A stretch of 64,000 bases of DNA from Bacillota bacterium (GCA_023425025.1 JAFADG010000020.1:1-64000), one strand, 5' to 3'; shown: positions 15,829-25,092, counted from the first letter of the stretch. The notes: generated by a model from the sequence alone, not told the origin. Translations and numbers: made by a program.

Positions 15829-17469
15829 ATGAAGAGAACCGCATCAATCCTGCTCGTCGTTACCTTGATGCTGTCTATGTTCCTGGCGGCGCCCGCTGCC
15901 ATGAGCGAAGCGGCAAAGCCGGAAGGGTACATGCAGCCCTTTGAAACGAAGGTCAGCATTACCGTGCCGGTGTACGACCGGTCCAAGGAAGGTTATCCCG
16001 CCGTGGACGACAACTACTGGACCCAGTGGGTGCAGAAGGAATTCGGCGACAAGTACAATGTGGACGTGAAGTACGTGGCCATCCCCCGCGGCGACGTCAT
16101 GACCAAGTACAGCCTGCTAATTGCCGGCGGCGAGACGCCCACGATCCTCATGGAGTACGATTACCCCAAGGTTGCCCAGTGGGCCAACGACGGCGCGATG
16201 GCGGAAATCGACCTGGAAGCGTTCAAGCAGGTTGCCCCCACCTACTATCAGGCCATGGTGGACAACAACCAGCTGGGCTACACAGACGTAAGCGGCAAGA
16301 CCTATTTCGTTCTGTCCGAGCGGCCCTACTACAACACCACCTACACCTATGCCAACTTCATCCGCAAAGACTGGCTGGATCAGCTGGGCCTTTCCGTCCC
16401 CAAGAGCTATGAGGAGTATGTAAAGGCGATCAAGGCGGTGCAGGAAGCCGGCCTCTCCGAAAACCCCATCGGCCTGTCCCTGCCCAAGACGGCCTATGTG
16501 GCCAACTTCGCCTATCGCGATTTCCCCGTCAATGAGGAAGAATGGGCCATGCACTCCAGCCTGGGCACCCCCAGCCTCAGCTGGTATCCCACCTACAGGC
16601 TGCTGAAGCGCCAAAATGCCGAATTCAACCAGGGCTTCTTCTCCAAGGAATATGACCTGGACAATGCGGACGTTGCCGGCGGCGGCGCCAGCCAGTGGCA
16701 GACCGATTTCATCAACGGCAAGAAGCTGATCTACGGCGGCTACATGTCCGCCAACGTGGACTGGCTGGTGGCCTTCTACCAGCAGAACCCCGATGCCAAG
16801 CTGGCCGTAGTCAATGCCTACCAGGTGGTGGAAGCCGGCGTGGCCGACTATCCGCAAATCCGCGCCGACAACCCCTTCGGCATGATCGTTGGTTTCAGCT
16901 CCCAGGCGACGCCTGAGCAGTTGAAGGCTGCCTGGATGTACATGGAGTGGATGATCCAGCCCGAGACCCTGTTCGTGATGGAAAACGGCGTGGAAGGCGT
17001 CACCTATACCTTGGGCGAAGACGGCCTGCCTGTGGTGAACGGCGACTACCGCGGCACCGAAATGCTCAATCACAACATGAACATCGACATGACCTGCGTC
17101 GTGCATGCCGCCAAGAAGGTTGGCACCATCGAGCAGACCATCGCCGCCATGACCCCCAAGGGCATTCCCCAGGATTTTACCCAGGAGCTGACCGACAATT
17201 ACTACACCCTCAAGGAAATCGCAGACAAGGGCTGGGCCTACTCCGATCCGGTGTTCTCCGTGCCGATCGAGGCTGAGAGCGAGTTCACCGCCACCCTTTT
17301 GAGCCTGTACCAGGAATACAGCGTGGCGCTGACCAAGTGCGCGCCCGAAGAGTTCGACGCCCTGTACAAGGAGCTGAGCCAGAAGTTCCTGGATGCCGGC
17401 TACCAGCAGATCATCGACGAGCGCCTGGCCGCCTATCAGGCCGGCAACACCACCAAGCTGCCCAAATAA
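15829..17469 (+). CDS. Extracellular binding protein, LplA-like
   Basis: A 546-residue solute-binding protein of the large LplA/LipO type paired with LplB/LplC permeases. A Sec signal peptide (residues 1-27, ending A-A-M-S-E-A) is clear, but there is no lipobox cysteine, as in the mannan binding protein. Length and the aromatic-rich mature sequence fit the family. GGGAGG lies 9 bp before the ATG. The 94-bp gap before it holds only a weak GGAAGGCTCCCC-like remnant of the hairpin repeat. A strong hairpin follows at 17493-17524. Confidence 0.92.
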   Translation: MKRTASILLVVTLMLSMFLAAPAAMSEAAKPEGYMQPFETKVSITVPVYDRSKEGYPAVDDNYWTQWVQKEFGDKYNVDVKYVAIPRGDVMTKYSLLIAGGETPTILMEYDYPKVAQWANDGAMAEIDLEAFKQVAPTYYQAMVDNNQLGYTDVSGKTYFVLSERPYYNTTYTYANFIRKDWLDQLGLSVPKSYEEYVKAIKAVQEAGLSENPIGLSLPKTAYVANFAYRDFPVNEEEWAMHSSLGTPSLSWYPTYRLLKRQNAEFNQGFFSKEYDLDNADVAGGGASQWQTDFINGKKLIYGGYMSANVDWLVAFYQQNPDAKLAVVNAYQVVEAGVADYPQIRADNPFGMIVGFSSQATPEQLKAAWMYMEWMIQPETLFVMENGVEGVTYTLGEDGLPVVNGDYRGTEMLNHNMNIDMTCVVHAAKKVGTIEQTIAAMTPKGIPQDFTQELTDNYYTLKEIADKGWAYSDPVFSVPIEAESEFTATLLSLYQEYSVALTKCAPEEFDALYKELSQKFLDAGYQQIIDERLAAYQAGNTTKLPK

Positions 17470-17492
17470 GGATTTGTTCGCAGCAACTGTTC

Positions 17493-17524
17493 GGGGTGCC
17501 CCTCAACGCTTTGGGGGGCACCCC
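17493..17524 (+). other. Intercistronic hairpin after the LplA-like gene
   Basis: A perfect 10-bp stem GGGGTGCCCC (17493-17502) with GGGGCACCCC (17515-17524) and no T run. It occupies the same position relative to a binding-protein gene as the hairpins at 7033-7059 and 26552-26621. Confidence 0.65.
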
Positions 17525-17558
17525 AAGATTTGATCAAGATGTGCGGGAGGCTGTCAAA

Positions 17559-18587
17559 ATGAAACTGGCCTATGACCGGGAAAAGCTGCTGGACGCCTTG
17601 GATGCGGTGGTCCGCAAGACCATGGAAATGGATCTGCCCTGGGAGTGGCCTTGCGGCGTCGCCTATTACGGCGTATCGGAGGCGTACCGGCTTACGGGGG
17701 AGAAGGAATATTTGAGCCTGCTGCGCGAGCGGGTGGACGAGCACATTTCCCTGGGCCTGCCCGCCTTTACGGTGAATACCTGCGCCATGGGCCACTGCCT
17801 GCTTGTGCTGCATGAGGCCACCGGCGAAAAGAAATATCTTGACATCGCCCTTGCAAAGGTGGATTATCTAACAAGTAAGGCGCTGCGCTTTGGGGACAGG
17901 GTGCTGCAGCACACCGTTTCCGTCAATAATGATTTTCCCGAGCAGGCCTGGGCAGATACGCTTTTTATGGCGGCCATGTTTTTGCTTCGCGTTGGCATAT
18001 TGTTAAAAGACCAGTCCATGGTGGAAGACGCCTTGAACCAGTATTACTGGCATATCCAATACCTGCAGGACAAGGCCACCGGGCTTTGGTATCATGGGTA
18101 TGACAATCTCAAAGAAGACCACATGTCCGGCTTTTTCTGGGCCCGGGCCAATGCCTGGGCGGCGTACACCATGTCCCAGGTGAAGGTGCGGCTGCCCAAG
18201 CCCTATCTGTATCCGCAATTTATGGATGTGGATTGTTCCCTTCGCGATCAATTGACGGGCCTCAAAAAAGTCCAAACCGAAAACGGGCTGTGGCGCACTG
18301 TGCTGGGTGACACGGAAAGCTATGAGGAAATGAGCGCCAGCTGCGGCATTGCGGCGGCCATGATCGTCAACAACAATCCGCTGCATCAAAAACATGTGCA
18401 AAAGGCGCTGAACGGCATCCTGCAAAACATCACGGAGGACGGGCGTGTGCTGCATGTTTCCGGCGGCACGGCGGTGATGAATGACCTGGAAGGATACCGC
18501 CGGATTTCCCGGGATTGGATGCAGGGCTGGGGCCAGGGGCTGGCGCTGGCGTTTTTAACGGCGGCTTTAACACAGGACAGGGGTTGA
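17559..18587 (+). CDS. GH105/GH88 unsaturated rhamnogalacturonyl hydrolase
   Basis: A 342-residue cytoplasmic (alpha/alpha)6-barrel hydrolase of the YteR/YesR type, which removes the 4,5-unsaturated galacturonyl residue left by rhamnogalacturonan lyases. Seen motifs are WADTLFMAAMFLLRVG with the catalytic-region Asp, FFWARANAWAAYT and the C-terminal GWGQGLALAFL. Length is typical. GGGAGG precedes the ATG at 17559, and an upstream extension to 17337 would overlap the preceding gene and hairpin. GH112 starts 5 bp after its stop. Substrate linkage is inferred from family and context. Confidence 0.88.
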   Translation: MKLAYDREKLLDALDAVVRKTMEMDLPWEWPCGVAYYGVSEAYRLTGEKEYLSLLRERVDEHISLGLPAFTVNTCAMGHCLLVLHEATGEKKYLDIALAKVDYLTSKALRFGDRVLQHTVSVNNDFPEQAWADTLFMAAMFLLRVGILLKDQSMVEDALNQYYWHIQYLQDKATGLWYHGYDNLKEDHMSGFFWARANAWAAYTMSQVKVRLPKPYLYPQFMDVDCSLRDQLTGLKKVQTENGLWRTVLGDTESYEEMSASCGIAAAMIVNNNPLHQKHVQKALNGILQNITEDGRVLHVSGGTAVMNDLEGYRRISRDWMQGWGQGLALAFLTAALTQDRG

Positions 18588-18592
18588 GCAAT

Positions 18593-20746
18593 ATGGGCCA
18601 TACGGGCGGTTTTACACTGCCGGGGGAAGCGGGCTATGAAGAACTGACTTTGAGGCTGGCCAAAAAGTGGGGCGCCGACGTGATCCGCGACAGCGACGGC
18701 ACGAAACTGTCCCCCGCGATATTGGACGCCGGCTATGATATATACGCGACCTTATGCATTATAAGGGATCATAACGAATGGGCGCGCAGCCATCCGGATA
18801 CGCAGCAGCAGGTGTTTTTGATCTCAAGCCCTGTGATCGCCACGGAGGACGTGGTCGTGATTCCGTTGATGGACCGGTATTTTGGCGACCAGTTTTCCGT
18901 GAACGCTTCCGTGGATGCGCTGCCCTATTGGCAGGTATACGACAGGACCGCGGGGAAGCTTGTTTCCAGCGACCGGTGGGCCTATTATCCCGACGCGCAG
19001 GCCGTGCGCGTCAGGGGCGTCATTCCCTGGCACCGGTATACCGTGAGCTTTCTGTGCTACAGGGTGTGGGAAGAAATCAACATGTACAACCACACCACCA
19101 ACCATTGGACCTCCGAGCATCTGATGCAGCTGGACCCCAGGCATCAAAGCGTGCAGGAATATCTGCTGCACTGGCTGGAAGGGTGGCTCAAAAACCATGA
19201 AGCGGTGGATGTGGTCCGCTTCACATCCCTGTTTTACAACTTTGCCTTTCTCTGGGGCTGCGACAGCCGCAACCGCTACCTGTTTTCCGATTGGGCGTCC
19301 TACGACAACACCGTCAGCCCCCTGGCGCTGCGGCAGTTTGAAAAGCGGATGGGGTATGCCCTTACCGCCGAGGATTTTGTGAACAAGGGCAATTTTCAGG
19401 CCACCCACTGGCCGCCGACGAACGCCAAGCGGGACTATATGGCCTTTACCCATGATTTCGTGGTGGCCTTTGGCAAACAATTGGTGGATCTGACCCACCG
19501 CTATGGGAAAAAGGCCTTTGTGTTCTATGATGACAGCTGGGTCGGCATGGAGCCTTATGGCCCGCGTTTTCAGGAGATCGGGTTTGACGGGCTGATCAAG
19601 TGCGTATTCTCGGGCTTTGAGGCAAGGCTTTGCGCCCATGTGCCCGTTCCCACCCACGAATTGCGCCTGCATCCATATTTGTTCCCGGTGGGGCTAAGCG
19701 GAGCGCCCACCTTTCAATCCGGCGGCAACCCCACGGCGGACGCGAAAAAATACTGGCAGCAGGTGCGCAGGGCGCTTTTGCGCGCGCCCATTGACCGCAT
19801 CGGGCTGGGAGGGTATCTGCACCTGACGGAGGGGTTCCCTGATTTTCAGGCGTATATGGCGGAGCTGGCGGAGGAATTCCGCTTGATCCGCGGCCTTCAC
19901 GAAGGCGGCGAACCGTATGTGCTGCCCATTCATGTGGCGGTGCTGCACGTATGGGGCAAGCTCCGCTCCTGGTCGCTGTCGGGGCATTTCCATGAAACGG
20001 ATAAGCATGAGCTGATCCATATCAACGAAGCCCTGTCCGGGCTGCCGGTCAAGGTAAGCTTCATAAACTTTGAGGATGTAAAAAACGGCGCGCTTCAGGA
20101 TGTGCAGGTGGTTGTAAGTGCCGGCGCCGGCGGCAGCGCCTGGAGCGGCGGAGAAGCCTGGGCAGACCCCCAGGCGGTTGCGGTGCTGACAAAGTGGGTG
20201 CATGAGGGCGGAGCCTTTATCGGGGTCAACGAACCCTCCGCCTGCCCGGGGACGGATACTTATCTGCGCATGGCCCATGTGCTGGGCGTGGATCTGGATG
20301 CCGGGGAGAAGGTGTGCCATGGCCGCTGGGCGTTTGATGTGCAGCCGCTGGAAGGCATTGCGTTGGAAAACGCGGGCCTCACGCGGAAGGAAAACCTATA
20401 TCTTACCGATGGCAAAGCCCGGGTGCTGGCCCAGGAGAAGGGCGTGCCCACCTTTACCGTGAACGGCTTTGGCAAAGGCAAGGGCATCTACTTTACATCG
20501 TTTCAGACAAATCCAAAGAGCAATCATCAGTTTTTGAAGCTTCTGCTGTTTGCCGCGGGATGTGCGCCTTTACAGCCGTATCTTTCAGACAACCCGTATG
20601 TGGAATGCGCTTATTATCCGGCGCAAAACACCCTGGCGGCGGTCAGCATGAGCGGGGAGACACAAACGGCGAATATTGCGGCGCCTCAGGGTATCGTAAA
20701 GGTTCAGCTGGAGCCATTTGGCTTCATTCATCAGGAACTTGTTTGA
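18593..20746 (+). CDS. GH112 phosphorylase, probably D-galactosyl-1,4-L-rhamnose type
   Basis: A 717-residue family 112 phosphorylase, cytoplasmic, which cleaves beta-galactosides with phosphate to release alpha-galactose 1-phosphate. The acid-Asp block reads AFVFYDDSWVGMEPYG; the C-terminal GATase-like and beta domains and overall length match the family. The family contains galacto-N-biose/lacto-N-biose phosphorylases and galactosyl-rhamnose phosphorylases. The GH105 gene 5 bp upstream and the LplB/C importer point to galactosyl-rhamnose from rhamnogalacturonan I, which is inference. ATG at 18593 matches family length; the in-frame extension upstream overlaps GH105. Confidence 0.9.
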   Translation: MGHTGGFTLPGEAGYEELTLRLAKKWGADVIRDSDGTKLSPAILDAGYDIYATLCIIRDHNEWARSHPDTQQQVFLISSPVIATEDVVVIPLMDRYFGDQFSVNASVDALPYWQVYDRTAGKLVSSDRWAYYPDAQAVRVRGVIPWHRYTVSFLCYRVWEEINMYNHTTNHWTSEHLMQLDPRHQSVQEYLLHWLEGWLKNHEAVDVVRFTSLFYNFAFLWGCDSRNRYLFSDWASYDNTVSPLALRQFEKRMGYALTAEDFVNKGNFQATHWPPTNAKRDYMAFTHDFVVAFGKQLVDLTHRYGKKAFVFYDDSWVGMEPYGPRFQEIGFDGLIKCVFSGFEARLCAHVPVPTHELRLHPYLFPVGLSGAPTFQSGGNPTADAKKYWQQVRRALLRAPIDRIGLGGYLHLTEGFPDFQAYMAELAEEFRLIRGLHEGGEPYVLPIHVAVLHVWGKLRSWSLSGHFHETDKHELIHINEALSGLPVKVSFINFEDVKNGALQDVQVVVSAGAGGSAWSGGEAWADPQAVAVLTKWVHEGGAFIGVNEPSACPGTDTYLRMAHVLGVDLDAGEKVCHGRWAFDVQPLEGIALENAGLTRKENLYLTDGKARVLAQEKGVPTFTVNGFGKGKGIYFTSFQTNPKSNHQFLKLLLFAAGCAPLQPYLSDNPYVECAYYPAQNTLAAVSMSGETQTANIAAPQGIVKVQLEPFGFIHQELV

Positions 20747-20754
20747 AAACCGAT

Positions 20755-20800
20755 AGCGCAAAACGCGCCATGCAATGAACTGCATGGCGCGTTTTGCGCT
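20755..20800. terminator. Bidirectional terminator between GH112 and GH4
   Basis: A perfect 20-bp stem (20755-20774 with 20781-20800) with a 6-nt loop and internal AAAA/TTTT tracts. It sits between two convergent genes. Confidence 0.75.
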
Positions 20801-20821
20801 GTATGTGTCACCAAAACGTTA

Positions 20822-22129
20822 TTACTTGTACTCCGGCAGCCAGCCTTCGTGGGCCTTGATCAGATCGTCGCACATGGCCACGATATCGTCTATGGACAGC
20901 TCGCTCTGGCAGTGGGGGTCCATCATGGCGGCATGATAGATGTATTCCTTTTTCAGCGTGCGGGCGGCCTCGATGGTCAAAAGCTGCACGTTGATATTCG
21001 TGCGGTTCATGGCCGCGCACTGTTCCGGCAGATCGCCCACATACGTGGGGGTCACGCCGCTGGCATCCACCATGCAGGAGACTTCCACCACCGCGTTTTG
21101 CGGCAGGTTGGTAATCAGGCCCGTGTTCAGCACGTTGCCGCCGATCTTGTAGGGCACGTTGGTTTCCATGGCCTCCATGATGTAGCTGGCATATTCATGG
21201 GAACGCTCGTGCTTGAGCTCCTGGTTGCTGAGCAGCGCGTCCCGCTGGGCGCTCCATTTCCGAATCTGCTCCACGCAGCGGCGGGGATATTCATCCAGGG
21301 GGATGTTGAAGCGCTCGATGAGCTCGGGATATTTGTCCTTGATGAAGAAGGGCATGTATTCCGAGTTGTGCTCGCTGGACTCGGTAACATAATAGCCAAA
21401 GCGCTTCATGATCTCATAGCGGACCATGTCGCCGTGCTTTTCCGTGCGGGCCGCCGCGCGGCGCTTGACCTCGGGATACAGGTCCTTGCCATCCTGGGTC
21501 AGGGAGAGCAGCCAGGCCTGGTGGTTGATGCCGGCGATAAGCCACTGCATTTTGGGATCATAGGTCATGCCAAGATTCTTCAAAAGATCAGGCACGCAGC
21601 CCTGCACGCTGTGGCACAGGCCCACGGTCTTGACGGATGTCAGGCGCAGCATGGCGCCGGTGAGCATGCACATGGGGTTGGTGTAGTTCAAAAACCAGGC
21701 GTTAGGACAAACTTCTTCCATATCCCTGGCGAAATCCAGCATGACGGGTATGGTGCGCAGGCCCCTGAAGATGCCGCCGATGCCCAGCGTATCGCCGATG
21801 GTCTGCTTCAGGCCGTATTTCTTGGGGATTTCAAAGTCCGTTACGGTGCAGGGCTCGTATCCGCCCACCTGGATGGCGTTGACGACGTAATTGGCGCCGC
21901 GCAGCGCTTCCTTGCGATTTTCCACACCCAGATAGGCCTGGATGGTGGCTTTGCTGCCATGGTTGCGGTTGATGGTATCCAGCATCAATTGCGATTCCTT
22001 GAGCCGTTCGGGATCGATGTCATACAGTGCGATCACCGAGTCGCAAAGAGCGGGCGTCAGCATGCTGTCGCCCAGCACGTTCTTGGCAAAAACGGTGGAA
22101 CCCGCACCCATAAATGTGATTTTGGCCAT
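20822..22129 (-). CDS. melA: GH4 alpha-galactosidase (MelA type)
   Basis: A 435-residue NAD+ and Mn2+-dependent family 4 glycosidase, cytoplasmic. The N-terminal dinucleotide fold is AKITFMGAGSTVFAKN; the metal-binding cysteine lies in GLCHSVQG and the metal His in AGINHQA. The CHSV motif is the one of MelA-type alpha-galactosidases, whereas alpha-galacturonidases such as LplD carry CHEV. GGGGAGG precedes the ATG by 9 bp. It is divergent from an AraC gene, a layout like melA/melR. Alpha-galactosides such as melibiose or raffinose are the likely substrates, but no transporter is adjacent. Confidence 0.88.
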   Translation of the reverse strand: MAKITFMGAGSTVFAKNVLGDSMLTPALCDSVIALYDIDPERLKESQLMLDTINRNHGSKATIQAYLGVENRKEALRGANYVVNAIQVGGYEPCTVTDFEIPKKYGLKQTIGDTLGIGGIFRGLRTIPVMLDFARDMEEVCPNAWFLNYTNPMCMLTGAMLRLTSVKTVGLCHSVQGCVPDLLKNLGMTYDPKMQWLIAGINHQAWLLSLTQDGKDLYPEVKRRAAARTEKHGDMVRYEIMKRFGYYVTESSEHNSEYMPFFIKDKYPELIERFNIPLDEYPRRCVEQIRKWSAQRDALLSNQELKHERSHEYASYIMEAMETNVPYKIGGNVLNTGLITNLPQNAVVEVSCMVDASGVTPTYVGDLPEQCAAMNRTNINVQLLTIEAARTLKKEYIYHAAMMDPHCQSELSIDDIVAMCDDLIKAHEGWLPEYK

Positions 22130-22144
22130 GGAATAATCCTCCCC

Positions 22145-22231
22145 TTATGTTGCATGATGTATATAAGTATATTCCTTATCCCTATTGAATACAAGATTCA
22201 TCTGTTGCATAATATGCTTGTTATGTTGCAT
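22145..22231. promoter_or_regulatory. Three TGTTGCAT half-sites in the divergent control region
   Basis: TGTTGCAT occurs at 22148-22155, 22203-22210 and 22224-22231; the first and third extend to TTATGTTGCAT. The last two starts are 21 bp apart, two helical turns, as for AraC-family tandem half-sites. They are likely bound by the neighbouring AraC regulator. Confidence 0.55.
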
Positions 22232-22255
22232 TCGCCGATTGGAGGGAAGAGGGGG

Positions 22256-23074
22256 ATGGAATACCGCAGTTTCCCCATGCAAAAGGAAAAGGGACTGCAA
22301 TTGCGGGATTGCGGCCATGAGGTCTGCGAGCAGGCCCATAGTTTCGGGCCCGCGGTACGGGACTATTATTTGCTGCATGTAATTCGAAAAGGCCGGGGCT
22401 TGTTTGAGAATAAATTCGGAAGGTATGAGGCGCAGGCCGGGCAGGGATTTATGATCTTCCCCGGCGAGATCACCGTCTATACGGCGGATATGCAGGACCC
22501 CTGGGAGTACGACTGGGTTGGCTTTGCGGGCGAGGTCGCGGGGGAATGGGTGCAAAAGCTTTCCATCACGCAGCTTTGCCCTGTCATCGCCATGGGCGAA
22601 TACGCGGGCAGGGTCACAAGGGTCATGCGGGATGTGTACGAAGATTCGGCCGCGCTGGATGAAAGGGAGCTGGCGGCGGTGGGCGGGCTGTACCGGCTGT
22701 TTGCCTGGCTTTGGCAAATCGCCCAGCCCCAAAGCGGAAGGTGGACGGTATCGCAAGGCGAGCGGTATTACCAGCGGGCGTATTGGTATATGGAAGGCAA
22801 CTTCCAGCGGGACCTTCAAATCGCCGATGTGGCCGCCTATGTGGGCCTAAGCCGGTCGCAGCTTTTTCGTATATTCGTAAAGCACGGCGGTATTTCCCCG
22901 CAACAAGCGCTTTTGTCCATGCGGCTTGCGCAAGCGCAGACGCTGCTGCGCACCACAGAGCTCCCGCTCAAGGCCGTGGCGCTGTCCTCCGGGTTTTCCA
23001 GCGCGGCGCGCATGGGCGATGTGTTCCGCCAGGAAAAAGGAATGACGCCCACCCAATTCCGGGAAAAAGGGTAA
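22256..23074 (+). CDS. AraC-family regulator, MelR-like position
   Basis: A 272-residue regulator with an N-terminal cupin-type sensor (YYLLHVIRKGRGLFENKFG, then GQGFMIFPGEI) and a C-terminal AraC DNA-binding domain (LQIADVAAYVGLSRSQLFRIF, then AVALSSGFSSAARMGDVFRQ). The true start is the ATG at 22256, behind GGAGGG; the open frame continues upstream antisense to the GH4 gene, but that part is a shadow. It is divergent from the alpha-galactosidase and likely its activator, binding the TGTTGCAT repeats between them. A weak GGCCC/GGGCC hairpin follows at 23083-23105. Confidence 0.9.
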   Translation: MEYRSFPMQKEKGLQLRDCGHEVCEQAHSFGPAVRDYYLLHVIRKGRGLFENKFGRYEAQAGQGFMIFPGEITVYTADMQDPWEYDWVGFAGEVAGEWVQKLSITQLCPVIAMGEYAGRVTRVMRDVYEDSAALDERELAAVGGLYRLFAWLWQIAQPQSGRWTVSQGERYYQRAYWYMEGNFQRDLQIADVAAYVGLSRSQLFRIFVKHGGISPQQALLSMRLAQAQTLLRTTELPLKAVALSSGFSSAARMGDVFRQEKGMTPTQFREKG

Positions 23075-23110
23075 GACAACAGGCCCAGTCCAAGCGGACG
23101 GGCCATCTGT

Positions 23111-24106
23111 TTATGCTTCAGCAAAAAGGCAATCTTCGATGAGCTTTGAAAAATGCCCCATATGGGCTTCTTTTTTGCCATCGACATTGCATAGCGCAAT
23201 AACCATTGTGCCGTCAGAGAAATACCGGGTCATTCTTGTGCTGAAACCGACAATATCTCCTCCGAGCCACACCTTGCCGCTTTCAGTGAACCAGCCATAG
23301 CCGTATCCGCCAAGGTTTGGCTTGAACATTTTTTCAAGGCTGCCGGGAGAAAGCAGGTTGCCGTTAAAAAGCGCGGTCCCAAATTTCGCAAGGTCGCTTG
23401 CCGTGGAAAACAGGCAGCCCGCCCCAAGCATATTGCCAAAGATGATCGTGTTCTCCGGCTTGGCCGCCTCTTTGGGCGTCGGGAGCAGCATTTTGTAGCC
23501 TGTGGCCACGCGGTCGAACCGGTGGTGGTCAGGGATCACGCCGGTGCGGTGCATATTCAGCGGAGAAAGGATATTCTCTTTGATATAGGCTTCATAGCTT
23601 ATGCCCGTAATGGTTTCAATCAGTATGGCAAGGATCAGGTAATTCGAGTTGCAGTACCGGAACGTCTCCCCCGGTGTTTCCGCCAGGTCAAAATCCGTAA
23701 TGAACCTGAAAATATCATATGCATCGTTATAATCAATGCTGGATATTCCCACGCGGTTCCAGTAATCGGGTATTCCCGAGGTGTGGCTGAGAAGCTGCCC
23801 GATGGTAACTTTGGAAGCCTTGTGATATTGCGGCAAATATTTTCCAAGGCAGTCATCTGTATTCAGCAGCCCCTGCGTTTCAAGCAGCAGAATGCTTACG
23901 GCTGTGAATGCCTTTGTCATGGACCCGATCAGGAAAATCGTGTCGCGGTCGAAGCTTGATCCCGTTGTACAGTCGGCAACGCCGCAGCCCTTGCTGAGCA
24001 GCTCTTCCCCACCTTTTTGAATCAGGATATAGCCATTAAAGCGTTTCATTTGCTCATTGTTCAAATAGAGGTCATCCATCTTCCGTTGAATCTTTAGCCT
24101 ATCCAT
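23111..24106 (-). CDS. Serine hydrolase, class C beta-lactamase fold
   Basis: A 331-residue protein of the beta-lactamase/PBP-like serine hydrolase family (PF00144). The nucleophile motif is Ser62-M-T-Lys65, and the YxN motif is Tyr151-C-Asn153. The third motif region reads WLGGDIVGF, so the usual HxG histidine is missing, as in several esterase-like members. No signal peptide is visible, suggesting a cytoplasmic esterase or peptidase rather than antibiotic resistance. Ribosome site AAAGG is rather far from the ATG. It stands alone between unrelated genes, and its substrate is unknown. Confidence 0.82.
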   Translation of the reverse strand: MDRLKIQRKMDDLYLNNEQMKRFNGYILIQKGGEELLSKGCGVADCTTGSSFDRDTIFLIGSMTKAFTAVSILLLETQGLLNTDDCLGKYLPQYHKASKVTIGQLLSHTSGIPDYWNRVGISSIDYNDAYDIFRFITDFDLAETPGETFRYCNSNYLILAILIETITGISYEAYIKENILSPLNMHRTGVIPDHHRFDRVATGYKMLLPTPKEAAKPENTIIFGNMLGAGCLFSTASDLAKFGTALFNGNLLSPGSLEKMFKPNLGGYGYGWFTESGKVWLGGDIVGFSTRMTRYFSDGTMVIALCNVDGKKEAHMGHFSKLIEDCLFAEA

Positions 24107-24223
24107 TCGCAGCTTGCTTTCCTTTCGCTTTTTGGCACCAGAAGACCATGCAGCACATGCCGTTGCGGCTGGGCTGCATGGCCCGCTATATGTACGCGAT
24201 TTATGTGCTGGTTGCGGATGTTT

Positions 24224-24853
24224 CTATAAATCGATACCCAGCTTCTTCATCACGCATGCTTTGATCACTTCGGCGCAATTGTCCCAGCCGATGCTGGCGC
24301 TGTTCAGACACAGGTCATAGTGGACGGCGTCCTTCCAGTTTTCACCGGTGTAATACCTGTGGTAATCGGCGCGGTATTTATCCGTGCGGCGCACAGCCTG
24401 GGCCGCTTCCTTTTCCGTCATGTCCGAACGCTCCATGATGGTCTTGACGCAGGCTTCGAAGGGCGCCTGTATATTGACGCTGACAACGTTGTCCAAATCA
24501 CGCAGCACATAGTTGGCGGCCTTGCCCATAACGATAAACGACTCTGTCTTGGCGAGCATCCGCAATATTTTCACTTGATAGTTGAACAGGTTTATATCGG
24601 ATACGAATTTGCTGTTTTCGGGGGTCAGCACATTGCCGTAATGCTCCCTGTCGGGAACCATCATGATCAGGCGGCGGTTGAGTTTTTCGTCCGCCAGGGC
24701 AAACAATTCCTCGTTGATGCCGCTTTCAATGGAGGCTAGCTGCAAAAGCTCCTTGTCCATAAGCCGGATGTTCAGGTCGCCGGCCATTTTCAGCCCGATT
24801 TGCTTGCCTCCGCTGCCAAAGCCGCGGGCAATCGTGATGACAAAATTCTTCAT
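24224..24853 (-). CDS. Cytidylate-kinase-like family protein
   Basis: A 209-residue protein of the cytidylate kinase 2 family (PF13189 type). It begins with the nucleotide-binding ITIARGFGSGGKQIG, followed by a KELLQLASIESGI region, and has an Arg-rich lid segment (MTEKEAAQAVRRTDKYRADYH). Members are common in Clostridia next to transporters or regulators, but their substrate is not established; it is not the canonical Cmk. GGAGTG precedes the ATG. It is divergent from the Liv operon. Confidence 0.85.
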   Translation of the reverse strand: MKNFVITIARGFGSGGKQIGLKMAGDLNIRLMDKELLQLASIESGINEELFALADEKLNRRLIMMVPDREHYGNVLTPENSKFVSDINLFNYQVKILRMLAKTESFIVMGKAANYVLRDLDNVVSVNIQAPFEACVKTIMERSDMTEKEAAQAVRRTDKYRADYHRYYTGENWKDAVHYDLCLNSASIGWDNCAEVIKACVMKKLGIDL

Positions 24854-25063
24854 GGCTCACACTCCTTTGACATTTGGTCATGCGCTACTTTGATGTGGCA
24901 TACTTTCTTTGCAAAGGCGGCGTTTTCCTGCCGTTTGAAAAAAATATTCGCCCGTATCACGAAAAAAAGATCCTTGCTGCCTCTTGACAAATTGCAGGAA
25001 TCTGTCAAAAAAGAATCAAAAGATGAAATACGAAATAGGTACAGGGTTTCGCTGCATACGTGC

Positions 25064-25092
25064 TTGACAACCACATTCCCGTATCGTATACT
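25064..25092 (+). promoter_or_regulatory. Strong promoter of the Liv operon
   Basis: TTGACA (25064-25069), exact 17-bp spacer, TATACT (25087-25092). It starts a leader of about 220 nt before the binding-protein gene. The region 24854-25063 upstream shows no gene. Confidence 0.85.

Noticed and set aside
20849..22255. Plus-strand extension of the AraC gene
   Set aside because: It runs antisense through the GH4 gene, is rich in odd composition (His, Gly, Ala), and a strong ribosome site marks the real start at 22256.
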